DNA from: Opitutaceae bacterium
GTDB taxonomy: Bacteria > Verrucomicrobiota > Verrucomicrobiia > Opitutales > Opitutaceae
Direction: 5' to 3'
Length of the DNA stretch: 64,000 nt
NCBI GenBank assembly: GCA_027482185.1
Contig: JAIXWF010000001.1
Coordinates: 1 to 64,000, forward strand
Position 1 is the stretch's first letter; every line of letters starts with the position of its first letter. The notes under the pieces were generated by a model. That model was not told the origin of the DNA, did not search any database, and saw nothing but the letters and a program-made list of their open reading frames with translations. Positions 56,423 to 64,000 of this stretch are shown piece by piece. Both the position numbers and the translations under genes were made by a program.

Positions 56423-57138
56423 ACGACACGCTCACAGTCGAAGGATTGGACTTCGAGATTCGTCGCAGCAGTCGGCGCAAGACGCTCGGACTCACCGTGG
56501 GCCGGGCGAGTGAGTTGATCGTTCATGCGCCGGAGGTCACCGCTACCGGTGAACTGGAGCGTTGGGTGCGACGCAAGTTGCTCTGGGTGCATCGTAAGCT
56601 CGCGCTCAAGAGGGAGTCTGCGCCCCGCGAGACGCCGCCCGAGTTTGTGTCGGGCCAGGTCATTCACTTCCTCGGCCGCAGTTATCGGCTAAAGGTGAAG
56701 ACTGCTCAGAACGAACCGCTGGTTTACGCCGGAGACGAATTCCACCTTTCCCGCAGCCATGAAGCCGACGCGGAAAGCCTGTTCCAAGCGTGGTTCACGC
56801 ACGAGGGCACGGACTGGCTCGCTCGACGCGTGGCGTATTGGGCACCGCGAGTGGGTGCGACGCCCAAGAGAATCGTGGTCGGCAATCTTGGCTTTCGTTG
56901 GGGCTCATGCAGCAAAGGAGGCCGGCTAAACTTCAACTGGCGAGTGCTTCAGCTCCCGGTCGGACTCGCGGATTACGTGCTCGTTCACGAAATGATCCAT
57001 CTCCGCGAACGCCACCATGGGCCTGCGTTCTGGGAAATGTTCGGCCGGGCGATGCCCGACTACAAACAGCGGCAAGAACGCTTACGTTTAAGGGCGGGTG
57101 ACTTTCTTGTGTTCGACATGGTGAAGCCCGCCGCATGA
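56419..57138 (+). CDS. YgjP/SprT-type zinc metallopeptidase (DUF45) of the R-M operon
   Basis: The 239-residue protein has the YgjP-like layout with NLGFRWGSCSKGGRLNFNWRVLQLPVGLADYVLVHEMIHLRERHHGPAFW. This holds the HExxH zinc motif (H190-E-M-I-H194) and a third His about 6 residues on. Such genes commonly follow hsdR in type I operons; a role in processing or turnover of HsdR has been suggested, but no role is proven. GTG at 56419 overlaps the hsdR stop by 4 bases. Confidence 0.9.
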   Translation: MNDTLTVEGLDFEIRRSSRRKTLGLTVGRASELIVHAPEVTATGELERWVRRKLLWVHRKLALKRESAPRETPPEFVSGQVIHFLGRSYRLKVKTAQNEPLVYAGDEFHLSRSHEADAESLFQAWFTHEGTDWLARRVAYWAPRVGATPKRIVVGNLGFRWGSCSKGGRLNFNWRVLQLPVGLADYVLVHEMIHLRERHHGPAFWEMFGRAMPDYKQRQERLRLRAGDFLVFDMVKPAA

Positions 57139-57487
57139 ACGGTCAGCTTGTCACCACGACCCACCCATCGAACTCTAGTTTGGCGAGCGACGAAGGTCCA
57201 CATGTGAGGCTACACCGAAATGCTTCCCAATGCGCAATTCGTCGGTCATCAGCTCCGGAATTGCTGTTGAAGGGGCTCTTTCGCGAAGTGGGCCTGGCTT
57301 TGCGGGTGTCGCCGGAGCTTCGCGCATCGTTCCCTGCGATGCTTTGCCACGGCGCGCGCGGCTCCGAATGCTGCCAGCGCCTATCTGGGTCGAGTCCGGC
57401 CCCAGCCCCCGTTTATCTCGCAACGCACTCCTTACACAGCATCGGCATTTGCGTATATTCTCCGAGGTTTTGTAAGGCCGACGGAAC
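57139..57487. other. Gene-free stretch
   Basis: This lies between the convergent metallopeptidase and three-gene operon. No credible frame, no clear terminator and no RNA gene was recognised. Confidence 0.5.
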
Positions 57488-58240
57488 TCATGCGAGTTTC
57501 GGCGGACGGCCCGCGCGTTCGTCACGGCGGATGCTGTGGCGTTTGCAGAAACGGCGGAAGTCGAGAGAGCTGATTCGCAGGCCCAGCGTTTCGAGATGCG
57601 CCCGCACTTCGCGTGTGCGATAGGCTTCGCGGGGATGCCGCAGCATGTAGACAAGCGCGTGCAGTTTCCACCAGTCCGCGTAACCGAACGCCGTGCGCAG
57701 GCGGCGGGGATCGAGGCCGGCAAGTAACTCGACGGCATGGCCGAGATCGGCGAGTGCACGAGTTTCGCCGGATCGGATCGCCGTATCCAACAAATCCGAC
57801 CCGGCTTGGAGCAGCCGAGGCGACGCCTTGGCGGCCTCGCCGGCCTTGCGCCAGTCGCGGGCGAGGAGAAAGGCATTCAGGCTGATCGTGCGCGCCTCAT
57901 AGCGACGCACCAACGCTTCCATTTCGTCCCGAGTAAGCCCGCCAAACGGGTGCGCCGCTCGCTCAGGCAACTGTGCTTTCATCCGGCGTTTCTCCTCACG
58001 CCACCCGTCGAGTTCGCCCGCCAGTTCAGCGAAGCCGTTGGACTCCGGTTCACCGGCAAGATCTCCACGCTCAACAAGAGCGAGGAAACTGGCCCGGGTT
58101 TTGGCATCTTGGCCGAAATCCTCCAGTAGCCAGGTCCGCAGGTCGGGAAACTGCCGGCACATGTTGGCCAATAACCGCAGAAATGCGCGGCTACGGCGCT
58201 CCGAAGCGCGACCCGATGAAGCTGAGGCGGCGGCAGTCAT
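57488..58240 (-). CDS. Hypothetical protein, third gene of a backbone operon
   Basis: The 250-residue product has helical composition (SRAFLRLLANMCRQFPDLRTWLLEDFG..., PHPFGGLTRDEMEALVRRYEARTISLNAFLLARDWRKAG) and a basic tail (FRRFCKRHSIRRDERAGRPPK) suggesting DNA binding. No named domain. ATG at 58240 overlaps the stop of the DUF3102-like gene (ATGA). Position near the integrase suggests element maintenance. Confidence 0.68.
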   Translation of the reverse strand: MTAAASASSGRASERRSRAFLRLLANMCRQFPDLRTWLLEDFGQDAKTRASFLALVERGDLAGEPESNGFAELAGELDGWREEKRRMKAQLPERAAHPFGGLTRDEMEALVRRYEARTISLNAFLLARDWRKAGEAAKASPRLLQAGSDLLDTAIRSGETRALADLGHAVELLAGLDPRRLRTAFGYADWWKLHALVYMLRHPREAYRTREVRAHLETLGLRISSLDFRRFCKRHSIRRDERAGRPPKLA

Positions 58241-58797
58241 ACCCGGTGAGAAAGTTGAGGTGCGAAATTGTTCGTTGGCGACGACAATGCGGCTGGCGAT
58301 TCGAACCAAGGGCGGAGCTTTTCGTAGAGAGTCCGAAGGTCGCGCCGATATGCTTCACCGTGCTCCTCGTCGGACTGACCGGGTCGGCGTTTCAGTGTGC
58401 GGACGAGCCGGTTGGCGAGGACGATGTGCGCCGGCAGCGTATGCCGCAGCCGACGTTTGCCGGGTGTTTTCGGCTCCGTGGCAATCCCGAGCCGGGCATA
58501 GGCCTGACGCAGGCTCATGCCCCGCAAGACCGATATGTCGGAAACGCTGTGGGCAAGGCGCATATAACGTTGGGCCGTTCGGGCCGTGCCGCGGAAGTTG
58601 GCTTCCAGCCAGAGCAGCCAGGCACCCGGCCCCATCGTGTGAAATACCCGTTTTCTTTCCTCAACGAGCAACTGTCCGGCACGCCAGGCGGCGCCCAGCG
58701 CCTCGTGCAAAGATTGGCGAGAGGCGCAGGCACACCGCTTGGCCTCTTCGTGCAGACGGTTGATTTCCGCCGCGGTGGTGACGGCCGCGGCGTTCAT
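58237..58797 (-). CDS. DUF3102-like protein
   Basis: The 186-residue product has the pattern of DUF3102 proteins of plasmids and phages (INRLHEEAKRCACASRQSLHEALGAAWRAGQLLVEERKRV...GAWLLWLEANFRGTARTAQRYMRLAHSV), where a helix-turn-helix-like segment follows. Function is unknown; a replication or partition accessory role is often assumed. It is translationally coupled on both sides (ATGA with both neighbours). Confidence 0.72.
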   Translation of the reverse strand: MNAAAVTTAAEINRLHEEAKRCACASRQSLHEALGAAWRAGQLLVEERKRVFHTMGPGAWLLWLEANFRGTARTAQRYMRLAHSVSDISVLRGMSLRQAYARLGIATEPKTPGKRRLRHTLPAHIVLANRLVRTLKRRPGQSDEEHGEAYRRDLRTLYEKLRPWFESPAALSSPTNNFAPQLSHRV

Positions 58798-59075
58798 GAC
58801 GCGAGTCCCGTCGTTTCACGGAAGCTATTCGCCATGTGATGCACCGCCTGTTTGGAGCGGCCGGCCACGTGGCCAATTTCCTCGAGGGTGGCTTCAGTGA
58901 TGAGATCGGGCCGCACGCAGTAGAGCGCGACTGTCGCGCGCACGCCGCGCTCTTCGAGCGACGCGGCTTCGGACATCCAGATCAAAAGCCGGCAAACCAC
59001 TTCCGAGGCGAGAAGGCGCGCCTCCTGCGTGGGATCGACCGGCTCCGAGAAAAACGAATCAAGATTGGTTTTCAT
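58794..59075 (-). CDS. Small helix-turn-helix-type protein, first gene of backbone operon
   Basis: The 93-residue product (MKTNLDSFFSEPVDPTQEARLLASEVVCRLLIWMSEA...TEATLEEIGHVAGRSKQAVHHMANSFRE) ends in a likely DNA-binding helix-turn-helix (LEEIGHVAGRSKQAVHHMAN). ATG at 59075 is used; the frame is open upstream but of poor quality. Its stop overlaps the DUF3102-like start. Confidence 0.7.
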   Translation of the reverse strand: MKTNLDSFFSEPVDPTQEARLLASEVVCRLLIWMSEAASLEERGVRATVALYCVRPDLITEATLEEIGHVAGRSKQAVHHMANSFRETTGLAS

Positions 59076-59206
59076 AGGGAGATTTAGGTTCGCCCAACCA
59101 TACCGTCCAAAACCAAATCCTAATAGGCACAGCGTGCGCGGTGCCGGCTGATCCGATTTTCGCACTGCTTCCAAAGGCGTGCGACAGGGTGCGTGTCGCT
59201 TTGTCT

Positions 59207-59245
59207 GAAAACGAAAACACCGCGCGAGAAACAACCCGCGCGGTG
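59207..59245 (-). terminator. Intrinsic terminator after the excisionase-like gene
   Basis: On the minus strand a perfect 9-bp stem (CACCGCGCG / CGCGCGGTG, 10-base loop) is followed by TTTTCGTTTT. It lies 25 bp after the stop of the 75-residue HTH gene and insulates it from the three-gene operon. Confidence 0.82.
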
Positions 59246-59269
59246 CGAGATTCGCTCCGGTCCAAGAAC

Positions 59270-59497
59270 TCAGCCACGCGCCGGCACCTTGAGCCGAGTC
59301 CGGATGTGCGCCGCGACTTCGGAGGCGTCGTAGTAGACGAAATGGCCGACGCGATGATGCGGGATTCGCCGCAGCTTGGTCCAATTGCGCAGGGTGGCTA
59401 TGGACGGCTCTTTGTCTTTGGGAAAAATCCCGCTGCTGCGCAGGCCGACGATGTCCGTGAGTTGGTTTTCCGTGGAGGGAGGGAGTTGGGTTTCCAT
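59270..59497 (-). CDS. Excisionase-like helix-turn-helix protein
   Basis: The 75-residue product (GIFPKDKEPSIATLRNWTKLRRIPHHRVGHFVYYDASEVAAHIRTRLKV) has the MerR-like winged pattern of small excisionases: helix-turn-helix, then strand with HHRVGHFVYYD. Located near the integrase of an integrated element, it is a likely recombination directionality factor; repressor is the alternative. It has its own terminator. Confidence 0.75.
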   Translation of the reverse strand: METQLPPSTENQLTDIVGLRSSGIFPKDKEPSIATLRNWTKLRRIPHHRVGHFVYYDASEVAAHIRTRLKVPARG

Positions 59498-59565
59498 ATC
59501 CTTTCCTACGCGTCAATGCGCACGACTCATTGCTTTCGGCCCCGAGCGCCCTATAGCTGAATTCC

Positions 59566-60753
59566 GTGGAACTGAGTTTTCCTACGGACTCCGACGGCTT
59601 CTTCTCGCGCGAGTGCCCTTCGTGTAATCGCTACTTCAAGGTGATTGTTGGCGAAGGCAGCGACCAGCCGATCTCTGCCTGTCCTCATTGCGGGCATCGC
59701 GGGCACGACTGCTGGCATACGCCCGAACAAATCGAGTATGCCAAAGCTGTGGCCCTTAGCACAGTCGTCGCGCCGGAATTGGATCGCCTCAACCGACAGC
59801 TCACCAGTTCGGCCGGCGGCTTACTCAAAGTGAGTGTCAAGAATACCATTTCCCGACCGCCTCCGCCTCCCATTGAAGTTGATGAGCCCTACGACATCGT
59901 GAGGTTTCGATGCTGCAACGAGACGGTCAAATTGCATCGTTTAGCGACCAATTTCTGCATCATCTGCGGCACTTCATACGAAATGAAACACAGCGATTCA
60001 AAACGGGTATTTCTGAGCCATAAGGGCGTCGATAAGGCTCAGGTCATTAATTTCAAACTAACGCTCGAAGGACTAGGATTCTCCCCGTGGCTCGACGAGG
60101 ACGCGATGCCGGCGGGTGCGCCACTGGAGCGCAGCATCCTAAAGGGCATGGAAGATTCCTGCGCGGTCATTTTCTTTATCACGCCATCCTTCAAGGACGC
60201 GGGTTTTTTGGAATCGGAGATCAACTACGCCATTCAGCAGAAACGCGACAAAGGCGACCGGTTTGCGATCGTCACCCTGCAGTTCGCCGATGCCGCGGGA
60301 AACGCCGGTGAAATTCCCGGCCTACTCAAGCCCTATGTGTGGAAGTGCCCCAAGTCCGAACTCGAGGCGCTGCGTGAAATCGTCCGCGCCTTGCCTCTTA
60401 CTGTCGGCACGGCCGATTGGAGGGAAGGCATCGGTGACGTCGTGGCGACACCCAAAATCAAGTCTACGGTATCCGAGCTGTCGAACGAGGCGAAAGCCAT
60501 CCTCACAGTCGCGGCCAAAGGCGACGGACTTATCATGCACCTGAAGCATCTGGGGGGAGAACTAATTCAGACGAGCGGAAAGTCCCTGATACCCGACGCT
60601 GACGCCCGCACGATTGCACGCTGGGTGGGTGGCCTTGAGGATTTGCGGCGGCGACGTTATATCACGGACGTGGGTCACAAGAGCGAAATTTTCAAGGTAA
60701 CGCGCGAGGGGTTCGAGGCCGCCGATGAATTGGGCATGGATGGCGGCTCGTGA
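59566..60753 (+). CDS. TIR-domain protein with N-terminal zinc ribbons
   Basis: The 395-residue protein begins with zinc-ribbon-like cysteines (CPSC 17-20, CPHC 39-42, then CC 116-117 and CIIC 131-134). A TIR domain follows at about 146-280 (RVFLSHKGVDKAQV; FFITPSFKDAGFLESEINYAI), with E218 at the place of the NADase catalytic glutamate. A C-terminal winged-helix-like part closes it (GLEDLRRRRYITDVGHKSEIFKVTREGFEAADEL). TIR proteins of this kind act as NAD-consuming effectors in phage defence; activity here is inferred. GTG at 59566 is the start. It lies between the excisionase-like gene and the integrase, convergent with the latter. Confidence 0.85.
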   Translation: MELSFPTDSDGFFSRECPSCNRYFKVIVGEGSDQPISACPHCGHRGHDCWHTPEQIEYAKAVALSTVVAPELDRLNRQLTSSAGGLLKVSVKNTISRPPPPPIEVDEPYDIVRFRCCNETVKLHRLATNFCIICGTSYEMKHSDSKRVFLSHKGVDKAQVINFKLTLEGLGFSPWLDEDAMPAGAPLERSILKGMEDSCAVIFFITPSFKDAGFLESEINYAIQQKRDKGDRFAIVTLQFADAAGNAGEIPGLLKPYVWKCPKSELEALREIVRALPLTVGTADWREGIGDVVATPKIKSTVSELSNEAKAILTVAAKGDGLIMHLKHLGGELIQTSGKSLIPDADARTIARWVGGLEDLRRRRYITDVGHKSEIFKVTREGFEAADELGMDGGS

Positions 60754-60770
60754 TTTCGCCCGGCGAGATG

Positions 60771-62006
60771 CTAAGCGGCAAGCGAAGGTATGGTATCGGT
60801 CACTGAATTCTTTACGACGGACGTTTGCAGCATTTCCTTAACAGACTTCGGAATGTGCTTTGGCCGAATGGCAAAGAACGCCTCGGCCTCCTTCGTGGTT
60901 TTCAGATCGAGGTAATGCTTGCGGATGATGCTCTCCGAATTGCCCGCCTGAATCGCCGCCTCACCGATGGAGCGGAATTTCGCGACGAACATCGAAATGA
61001 ACGTGTGCCGGAGCACATCATGCGTGAGGTTGAATTTCTTGGCGAAGCGGTCGCGCCGCTTCTTGAAATTCCCGAGGATGATCGGAAATTTCTCCAACGG
61101 GTAAGCGCGCAGCCACGCAGCGAGATTCGGCTGAATCGTCACCTTGCGCGGCTCCCGCACCTTCGAGACCTCGGCGGAGACATGAATCACGCCATCGTCG
61201 AGATTCACCGCGTCCGGCTTGAGCTTCGTGATTTCACCATACGGCACGCCGGGACGGATGCCGGCAAAGAGGCACAGCGCGAAATAGGGCACCCAACGGC
61301 CGCCATCGTAAGTTTCCATGTGCTCCATGAGCGCCGCGGCCTGCTCGGCGGTGAACGTCTGAGCCACGCCACGCTTCCGACGGATGCGGTAGTGCGGCAC
61401 TTTCAAAATCGGATTCTCCGCGATCCAACCGCGTTGGAATGAGTATTTGAAGAACGTGGAGAGAATGCCGCGCCGGTTGTTGTGCGTCTTCATCCCGGGC
61501 CGGTCTTTCTCAAGAAACTCCGTCAGCGCCGTCGCGGTAAGCTCAGCGACCGATTTGCGAGGAAACCGCGTGACCAACCGTTTTAGGTCTTCCCGAATCC
61601 GATTCATCTGCGGCGGCGAGAGCTGGTCTTGCGCGAATTCGTGCTCCTTGGCGGTGACGTATTCGGCCACTGCATCTGCCAATGGCTTTTGCTTTTCCGG
61701 CTCGCGGTAATTTGTGAGCGCGAAATCCAGATAGAAAGACAGCGGGCGCGGCAGGTTCGCGATCCGGCGGAAGGCGGCTTCAGCTTCGTGGAGCTGATCC
61801 TCGTTGAGCCGAGTGACGGCCGCACGCGTGCCCGTGTCGCGCTGGAGCCAACTTACTTCTTGAACCTGACGCTCTGCTTCTGCCTCCGCGCGGGTCTGGA
61901 AATTCTTGCGGAAACGTTGACCGTCGATGCGCGCGTAGAGCTGAAAAACGATTTTCCCGGAGGGATTCGTGAACTCAGAAATGACGAAGGGAGTGACCTG
62001 TTTCAT
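60771..62006 (-). CDS. int: Tyrosine-type site-specific integrase
   Basis: The 411-residue protein has an N-terminal arm/core-binding region and the catalytic domain with R251 (FAGIRPG), H329-x3-R333 (LTHDVLRHTF) and nucleophile Y365 (IIRKHYLDL). The second conserved His/Trp (usually in GHS) is Asn here (AGNSES). It starts 65 bp from the right attachment repeat and should catalyse insertion of the element in tRNA-Glu. ATG at 62006 is used. Confidence 0.94.
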   Translation of the reverse strand: MKQVTPFVISEFTNPSGKIVFQLYARIDGQRFRKNFQTRAEAEAERQVQEVSWLQRDTGTRAAVTRLNEDQLHEAEAAFRRIANLPRPLSFYLDFALTNYREPEKQKPLADAVAEYVTAKEHEFAQDQLSPPQMNRIREDLKRLVTRFPRKSVAELTATALTEFLEKDRPGMKTHNNRRGILSTFFKYSFQRGWIAENPILKVPHYRIRRKRGVAQTFTAEQAAALMEHMETYDGGRWVPYFALCLFAGIRPGVPYGEITKLKPDAVNLDDGVIHVSAEVSKVREPRKVTIQPNLAAWLRAYPLEKFPIILGNFKKRRDRFAKKFNLTHDVLRHTFISMFVAKFRSIGEAAIQAGNSESIIRKHYLDLKTTKEAEAFFAIRPKHIPKSVKEMLQTSVVKNSVTDTIPSLAA

Positions 62007-62070
62007 GACCGATTTGGCCGGTCAACGTCCCAATCTGTTATCGAAAAACGTAACTCCTTATTGCTAAGAA

Positions 62071-62102
62071 GTTTAGCTGGCGTCCCCACGGGGATTCGAA
62101 CC
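62071..62102. repeat. Right attachment site (attR) of the 32-kb integrated element
   Basis: The 32 bases repeat the left site at 30047-30078 exactly. They comprise the tRNA-Glu T-arm/acceptor 3' part, the encoded CCA and seven bases after it. Because the tRNA continues correctly to the right, the tRNA gene is kept whole. Confidence 0.93.
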
Positions 62103-62155
62103 CCGGTTCTTACCGTGAAAGGGTAGTGTCCTGGACCAGGCTAGACGATGGGGAC
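62078..62155 (-). tRNA. tRNA-Glu(TTC)
   Basis: The minus strand folds as a full tRNA: acceptor GTCCCCA/TGGGGAC, D-arm with AGCCTGGTCC, anticodon loop CTTTCAC with anticodon TTC, T-arm CGGGGTTCGAATCCCCG, discriminator G and an encoded CCA (62078-62080). Only the top anticodon-stem pair looks mismatched (C-A). It is the integration target of the element on its left. Confidence 0.96.
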
Positions 62156-62286
62156 CAGCGTGGAGTCGGGCACGCTAGGTTCCGACCCACCCGGCGCAAG
62201 GGCAAATTTCGGTTCCGCCGGCCGCCCGCATGCTGACGAACTTTGTTCGCGACCTCCGGCCCCGCTCCGGCAAAAAACACCCGCGC

Positions 62287-63207
62287 ATGACGTTTTCCGC
62301 TATCGCCGCCGCCCTGCCCCGCTCCGCCGTCGTTTCCAGCGACCACCTCCGTCTCCCCTTCCCCAAGATCGCCTCCGGCAAGGTCCGCGATATCTTCGAC
62401 CTCGGCGATGCCCTCCTCCTCGTCGCCAGCGACCGGCTCTCCGCCTTCGACGTCGTCCTCCCCGACGGCATCCCCGGCAAGGGCTCCATCCTCACCCAGA
62501 TGAGCCACTGGTGGTTCGCCCAGACCGCCGGTCTCATCCGCAACCACCTCCTCCCCGACCAAGCCGGCGAATTCGCGCGCCGCGGTCTCGCCGATCCCGA
62601 CCTGCAGCTGCGCAGCATGATCGTGCGCAAACTCAAGACCGTCCCCATCGAGTGCGTCGTCCGCGGCTACCTCGTCGGCAGCGGCTGGGCCGCGTATCGG
62701 AAAACCGGATCCGTCTGCGGCCACGTCCTGCCCCCCGGCCTCCGCCAAGCCGACCGACTCCCCGCCCCGCTCTTCACCCCGACCACCAAGGCCCCCAAGG
62801 GCCAGCACGACGAACCCATCGACGACGCCCAGGGCATCGCCCTCGTCGGCGCCGCCCGCTACGCGGAAATCAAGGCCGCCAGCCTCGCGCTGTATCAATT
62901 CGGCCACGACCGCGCCCGCCGCGCCGGCATGATCCTCGCCGACACGAAGTTCGAGTTCGGCACCGACGCCGCCGGCGGCCTCTGGCTGATCGACGAAGTC
63001 CTCACGCCCGACTCCTCCCGCTACTGGCCCGCCGACCAATACGCCCCCGACCAATCCCCGCCGAGCTACGACAAACAGTTCGTCCGCGACCACCTCCTCG
63101 CGATCAATTGGAACCAGCAGCCCCCCGGCCCCCGCCTCCCCGCCGAGGTCATCGCCCGCACGCAGGAAAAGTACCTCGCCGCGCTGCGGAATCTGTTGGG
63201 GGAGTAG
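62287..63207 (+). CDS. purC: Phosphoribosylaminoimidazole-succinocarboxamide synthase
   Basis: The 306-residue product is the SAICAR synthetase of purine biosynthesis: it joins CAIR and aspartate with ATP. Typical segments are GKVRDIFDLGDALLLVASDRLSAFDVVLPDGIPGKGSILTQMSHWWF, ECVVRGYLVGSGWAAYRKTG, TPTTKAPKGQHDEPI and DTKFEFG, with LIDEVLTPDSSRYW. The length fits the longer, yeast-type/bacterial PurC form. ATG at 62287 is used; the frame extends slightly upstream. It is a core chromosome gene beyond the tRNA. Confidence 0.95.
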   Translation: MTFSAIAAALPRSAVVSSDHLRLPFPKIASGKVRDIFDLGDALLLVASDRLSAFDVVLPDGIPGKGSILTQMSHWWFAQTAGLIRNHLLPDQAGEFARRGLADPDLQLRSMIVRKLKTVPIECVVRGYLVGSGWAAYRKTGSVCGHVLPPGLRQADRLPAPLFTPTTKAPKGQHDEPIDDAQGIALVGAARYAEIKAASLALYQFGHDRARRAGMILADTKFEFGTDAAGGLWLIDEVLTPDSSRYWPADQYAPDQSPPSYDKQFVRDHLLAINWNQQPPGPRLPAEVIARTQEKYLAALRNLLGE

Positions 63208-63428
63208 GAGCTTTGAGCGGTCAGCGGTCAGCTTTCAGCGATCGGAAGAATGAGCGGCTCCAGGCTTCCGCTTTCTTCCTTCTTCTTTCCCCTCGTTTCT
63301 TCTTTTCCGCCTTTCGCCTTTCGCCGCCTTCCTGTCCTGTTTTTCCGCCCCTTCCGTCCGGTCGATCCTGTCCCCGCCTTTTTCCGCTTTTCCGGTCTCC
63401 GGTCTCCGCATTCCGGTTTTCCGCCGCG
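63208..63428. other. Pyrimidine-rich gene-free stretch
   Basis: After purC, a heptamer-like piece (GGTCAGC GGTCAGC TTTCAGC, about 63217-63239) passes into a C/T-rich run (TTTCCGCC-type repeats) to about 63420. No gene or clear terminator was recognised. Confidence 0.6.
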
Positions 63429-63710
63429 TCAGCTTCTGACGCGGCCGCCGTCCGCTCCGGATTCGGGTGGCTGGAACGAGGCGGCGAAAAATTCCTGCGC
63501 GGCGCCGATGTACTTCGAATACTTCGTGTAGTCGCCCGCCCAGGAGTTGGGCACGGCGAGGCGTTTGATCACGCCCCGGCCGATCTTGTCCGGCGCGGCG
63601 CCGTCGGGCGTCAGCTCGAGCGAGAACTTGGGATCGTGGGTGTGCACCACATAGTGGCGGGAACCGTCGCGGCCTTCGCGCTCGACGCGCAGAAATGAGG
63701 AGGTGTTCAT
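63429..63710 (-). CDS. Small hypothetical protein
   Basis: The 93-residue product (MNTSSFLRVEREGRDGSRHYVVHTHDPKFSLELTPDGAAPDKIGRGVIKRLAVPNSWAGDYTKYSKYIGAAQEFFAASF...) has a beta-alpha composition and a protein-like start. I do not recognise the family; it looks like a conserved small protein rather than a shadow. ATG at 63710. Confidence 0.65.
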   Translation of the reverse strand: MNTSSFLRVEREGRDGSRHYVVHTHDPKFSLELTPDGAAPDKIGRGVIKRLAVPNSWAGDYTKYSKYIGAAQEFFAASFQPPESGADGGRVRS

Positions 63711-63909
63711 CGCGCGCCCGCACCGTGGTCCCGCGGCGGGCGCGGCTCAATCCCCGATTTCCCGCGGCGCCGTTTTCCCCTTGAGCCGCGCCGCGGCGGA
63801 GCGCACAAGCTTTCCGCCGCCGGCGCGACCGTCCCCGCCCCGGCCCGTCCCGCGGAATCCGTCCCTGCCCGCCGGCCCGCGCCGACGTTTCGCTCCCGCC
63901 GTCTCCTCA

Positions 63910-64000
63910 ATGAATTCCTCCGCCTCGTCCCCGAAACCCTCGCTGTGGATCTTCGTCGCGACCGACCTCGCGCTGCTCGCCGCCGCAGCCTTCATCGCCG
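63910..64000 (+). CDS. N-terminal fragment of a membrane protein, cut by the window end
   Basis: The first 30 codons (MNSSASSPKPSLWIFVATDLALLAAAAFIA) show a polar start and a membrane helix. The gene continues outside the window, so no function can be assigned. Confidence 0.55.
   Translation, partial: MNSSASSPKPSLWIFVATDLALLAAAAFIA

Larger units (their letters stand above)
30079..62070. mobile_element. Integrative mobilizable element in tRNA-Glu
   Basis: The element of about 32.0 kb lies between perfect 32-bp direct repeats. It carries a tyrosine integrase and an excisionase-like gene at the right end, a MobF relaxase and a coupling protein at 35.2-39.9 kb, and no recognisable type IV secretion channel genes. 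It is therefore read as mobilizable rather than self-transmissible. Cargo: PLD-like nuclease, ankyrin protein, RadC, an expanded type I restriction-modification operon and a TIR protein. Confidence 0.88.

Noticed and set aside
57135-57623. 162-codon frame after the metallopeptidase
   Set aside because: Low-quality Ser/Arg-rich translation that overlaps the convergent real gene; it begins inside the last codons of the peptidase gene.

Overview
The window looks like a stretch of chromosome from a Verrucomicrobiota bacterium, most likely of the Opitutaceae. The reasons are: strongly GC-rich core genes; a secreted lectin-fold protein ending in a Verrucomicrobia-style (V)PDSG/PEP-CTERM sorting tail (11071-11904); a large TonB-dependent receptor; and heptanucleotide-periodic filler sequences between genes. 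The genus is inference; the sequence does not name it.

Core region, left (1-21050): O-acetylhomoserine sulfhydrylase; a secreted LamG-type protein; a five-gene leftward arsenic operon (DUF6428-like, MarR, ArsR, GAPDH, ArsJ) that should turn arsenate into exportable 1-arseno-3-phosphoglycerate; a TonB-dependent receptor; an HxlR regulator divergent from a mini-thioredoxin; the CTERM lectin; a sterol-desaturase-like hydroxylase, an orphan NarL-type response regulator, an M28 peptidase and an MDR oxidoreductase; a SOUL heme-binding protein; a gamma-glutamyltransferase/pectinesterase pair with overlapping ends; and an SGNH hydrolase.

Accessory region A (about 21.2-29.5 kb): two translationally coupled PD-(D/E)XK nuclease-like genes, divergent from a small ORF plus a Rad50/SMC-like ATPase. 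Two copies of a 140-148 bp inverted-repeat (MITE-like) element flank that small ORF/ATPase pair. Next comes a markedly AT-richer operon of three overlapping genes (alpha/beta hydrolase, SSF-type transporter, bitopic membrane protein). It ends in a tandem array of about 181-bp units, each carrying a piece of tRNA-Glu 3' end and an intrinsic terminator.

Accessory region B (about 30.05-62.10 kb): an integrative mobilizable element inserted in a tRNA-Glu(TTC) gene. Its ends are a 32-bp perfect direct repeat (30047-30078 and 62071-62102) lying in the tRNA 3' half, with a tyrosine integrase next to the intact tRNA. It has a MobF relaxase and a VirD4/TraD-like coupling protein but no visible type IV secretion channel. 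Its cargo is mainly defence-like: a PLD-family nuclease, an ankyrin protein, a RadC protein, an operon of dynamin-like GTPase with an MIT_C-like tail, HsdM, HsdS, a HEPN protein, an AlbA_2/Schlafen-like protein, HsdR and a YgjP-type metallopeptidase (with a divergent LysR regulator), and a zinc-ribbon TIR-domain protein beside the integrase.

Core region, right (62156-64000): purC, a small hypothetical gene, and the first codons of a gene cut by the window end. The most promising under-described material is the dynamin/MIT_C-containing type I R-M operon, the nuclease pair plus Rad50-like ATPase locus, and the hydrolase-SSF-membrane protein operon.
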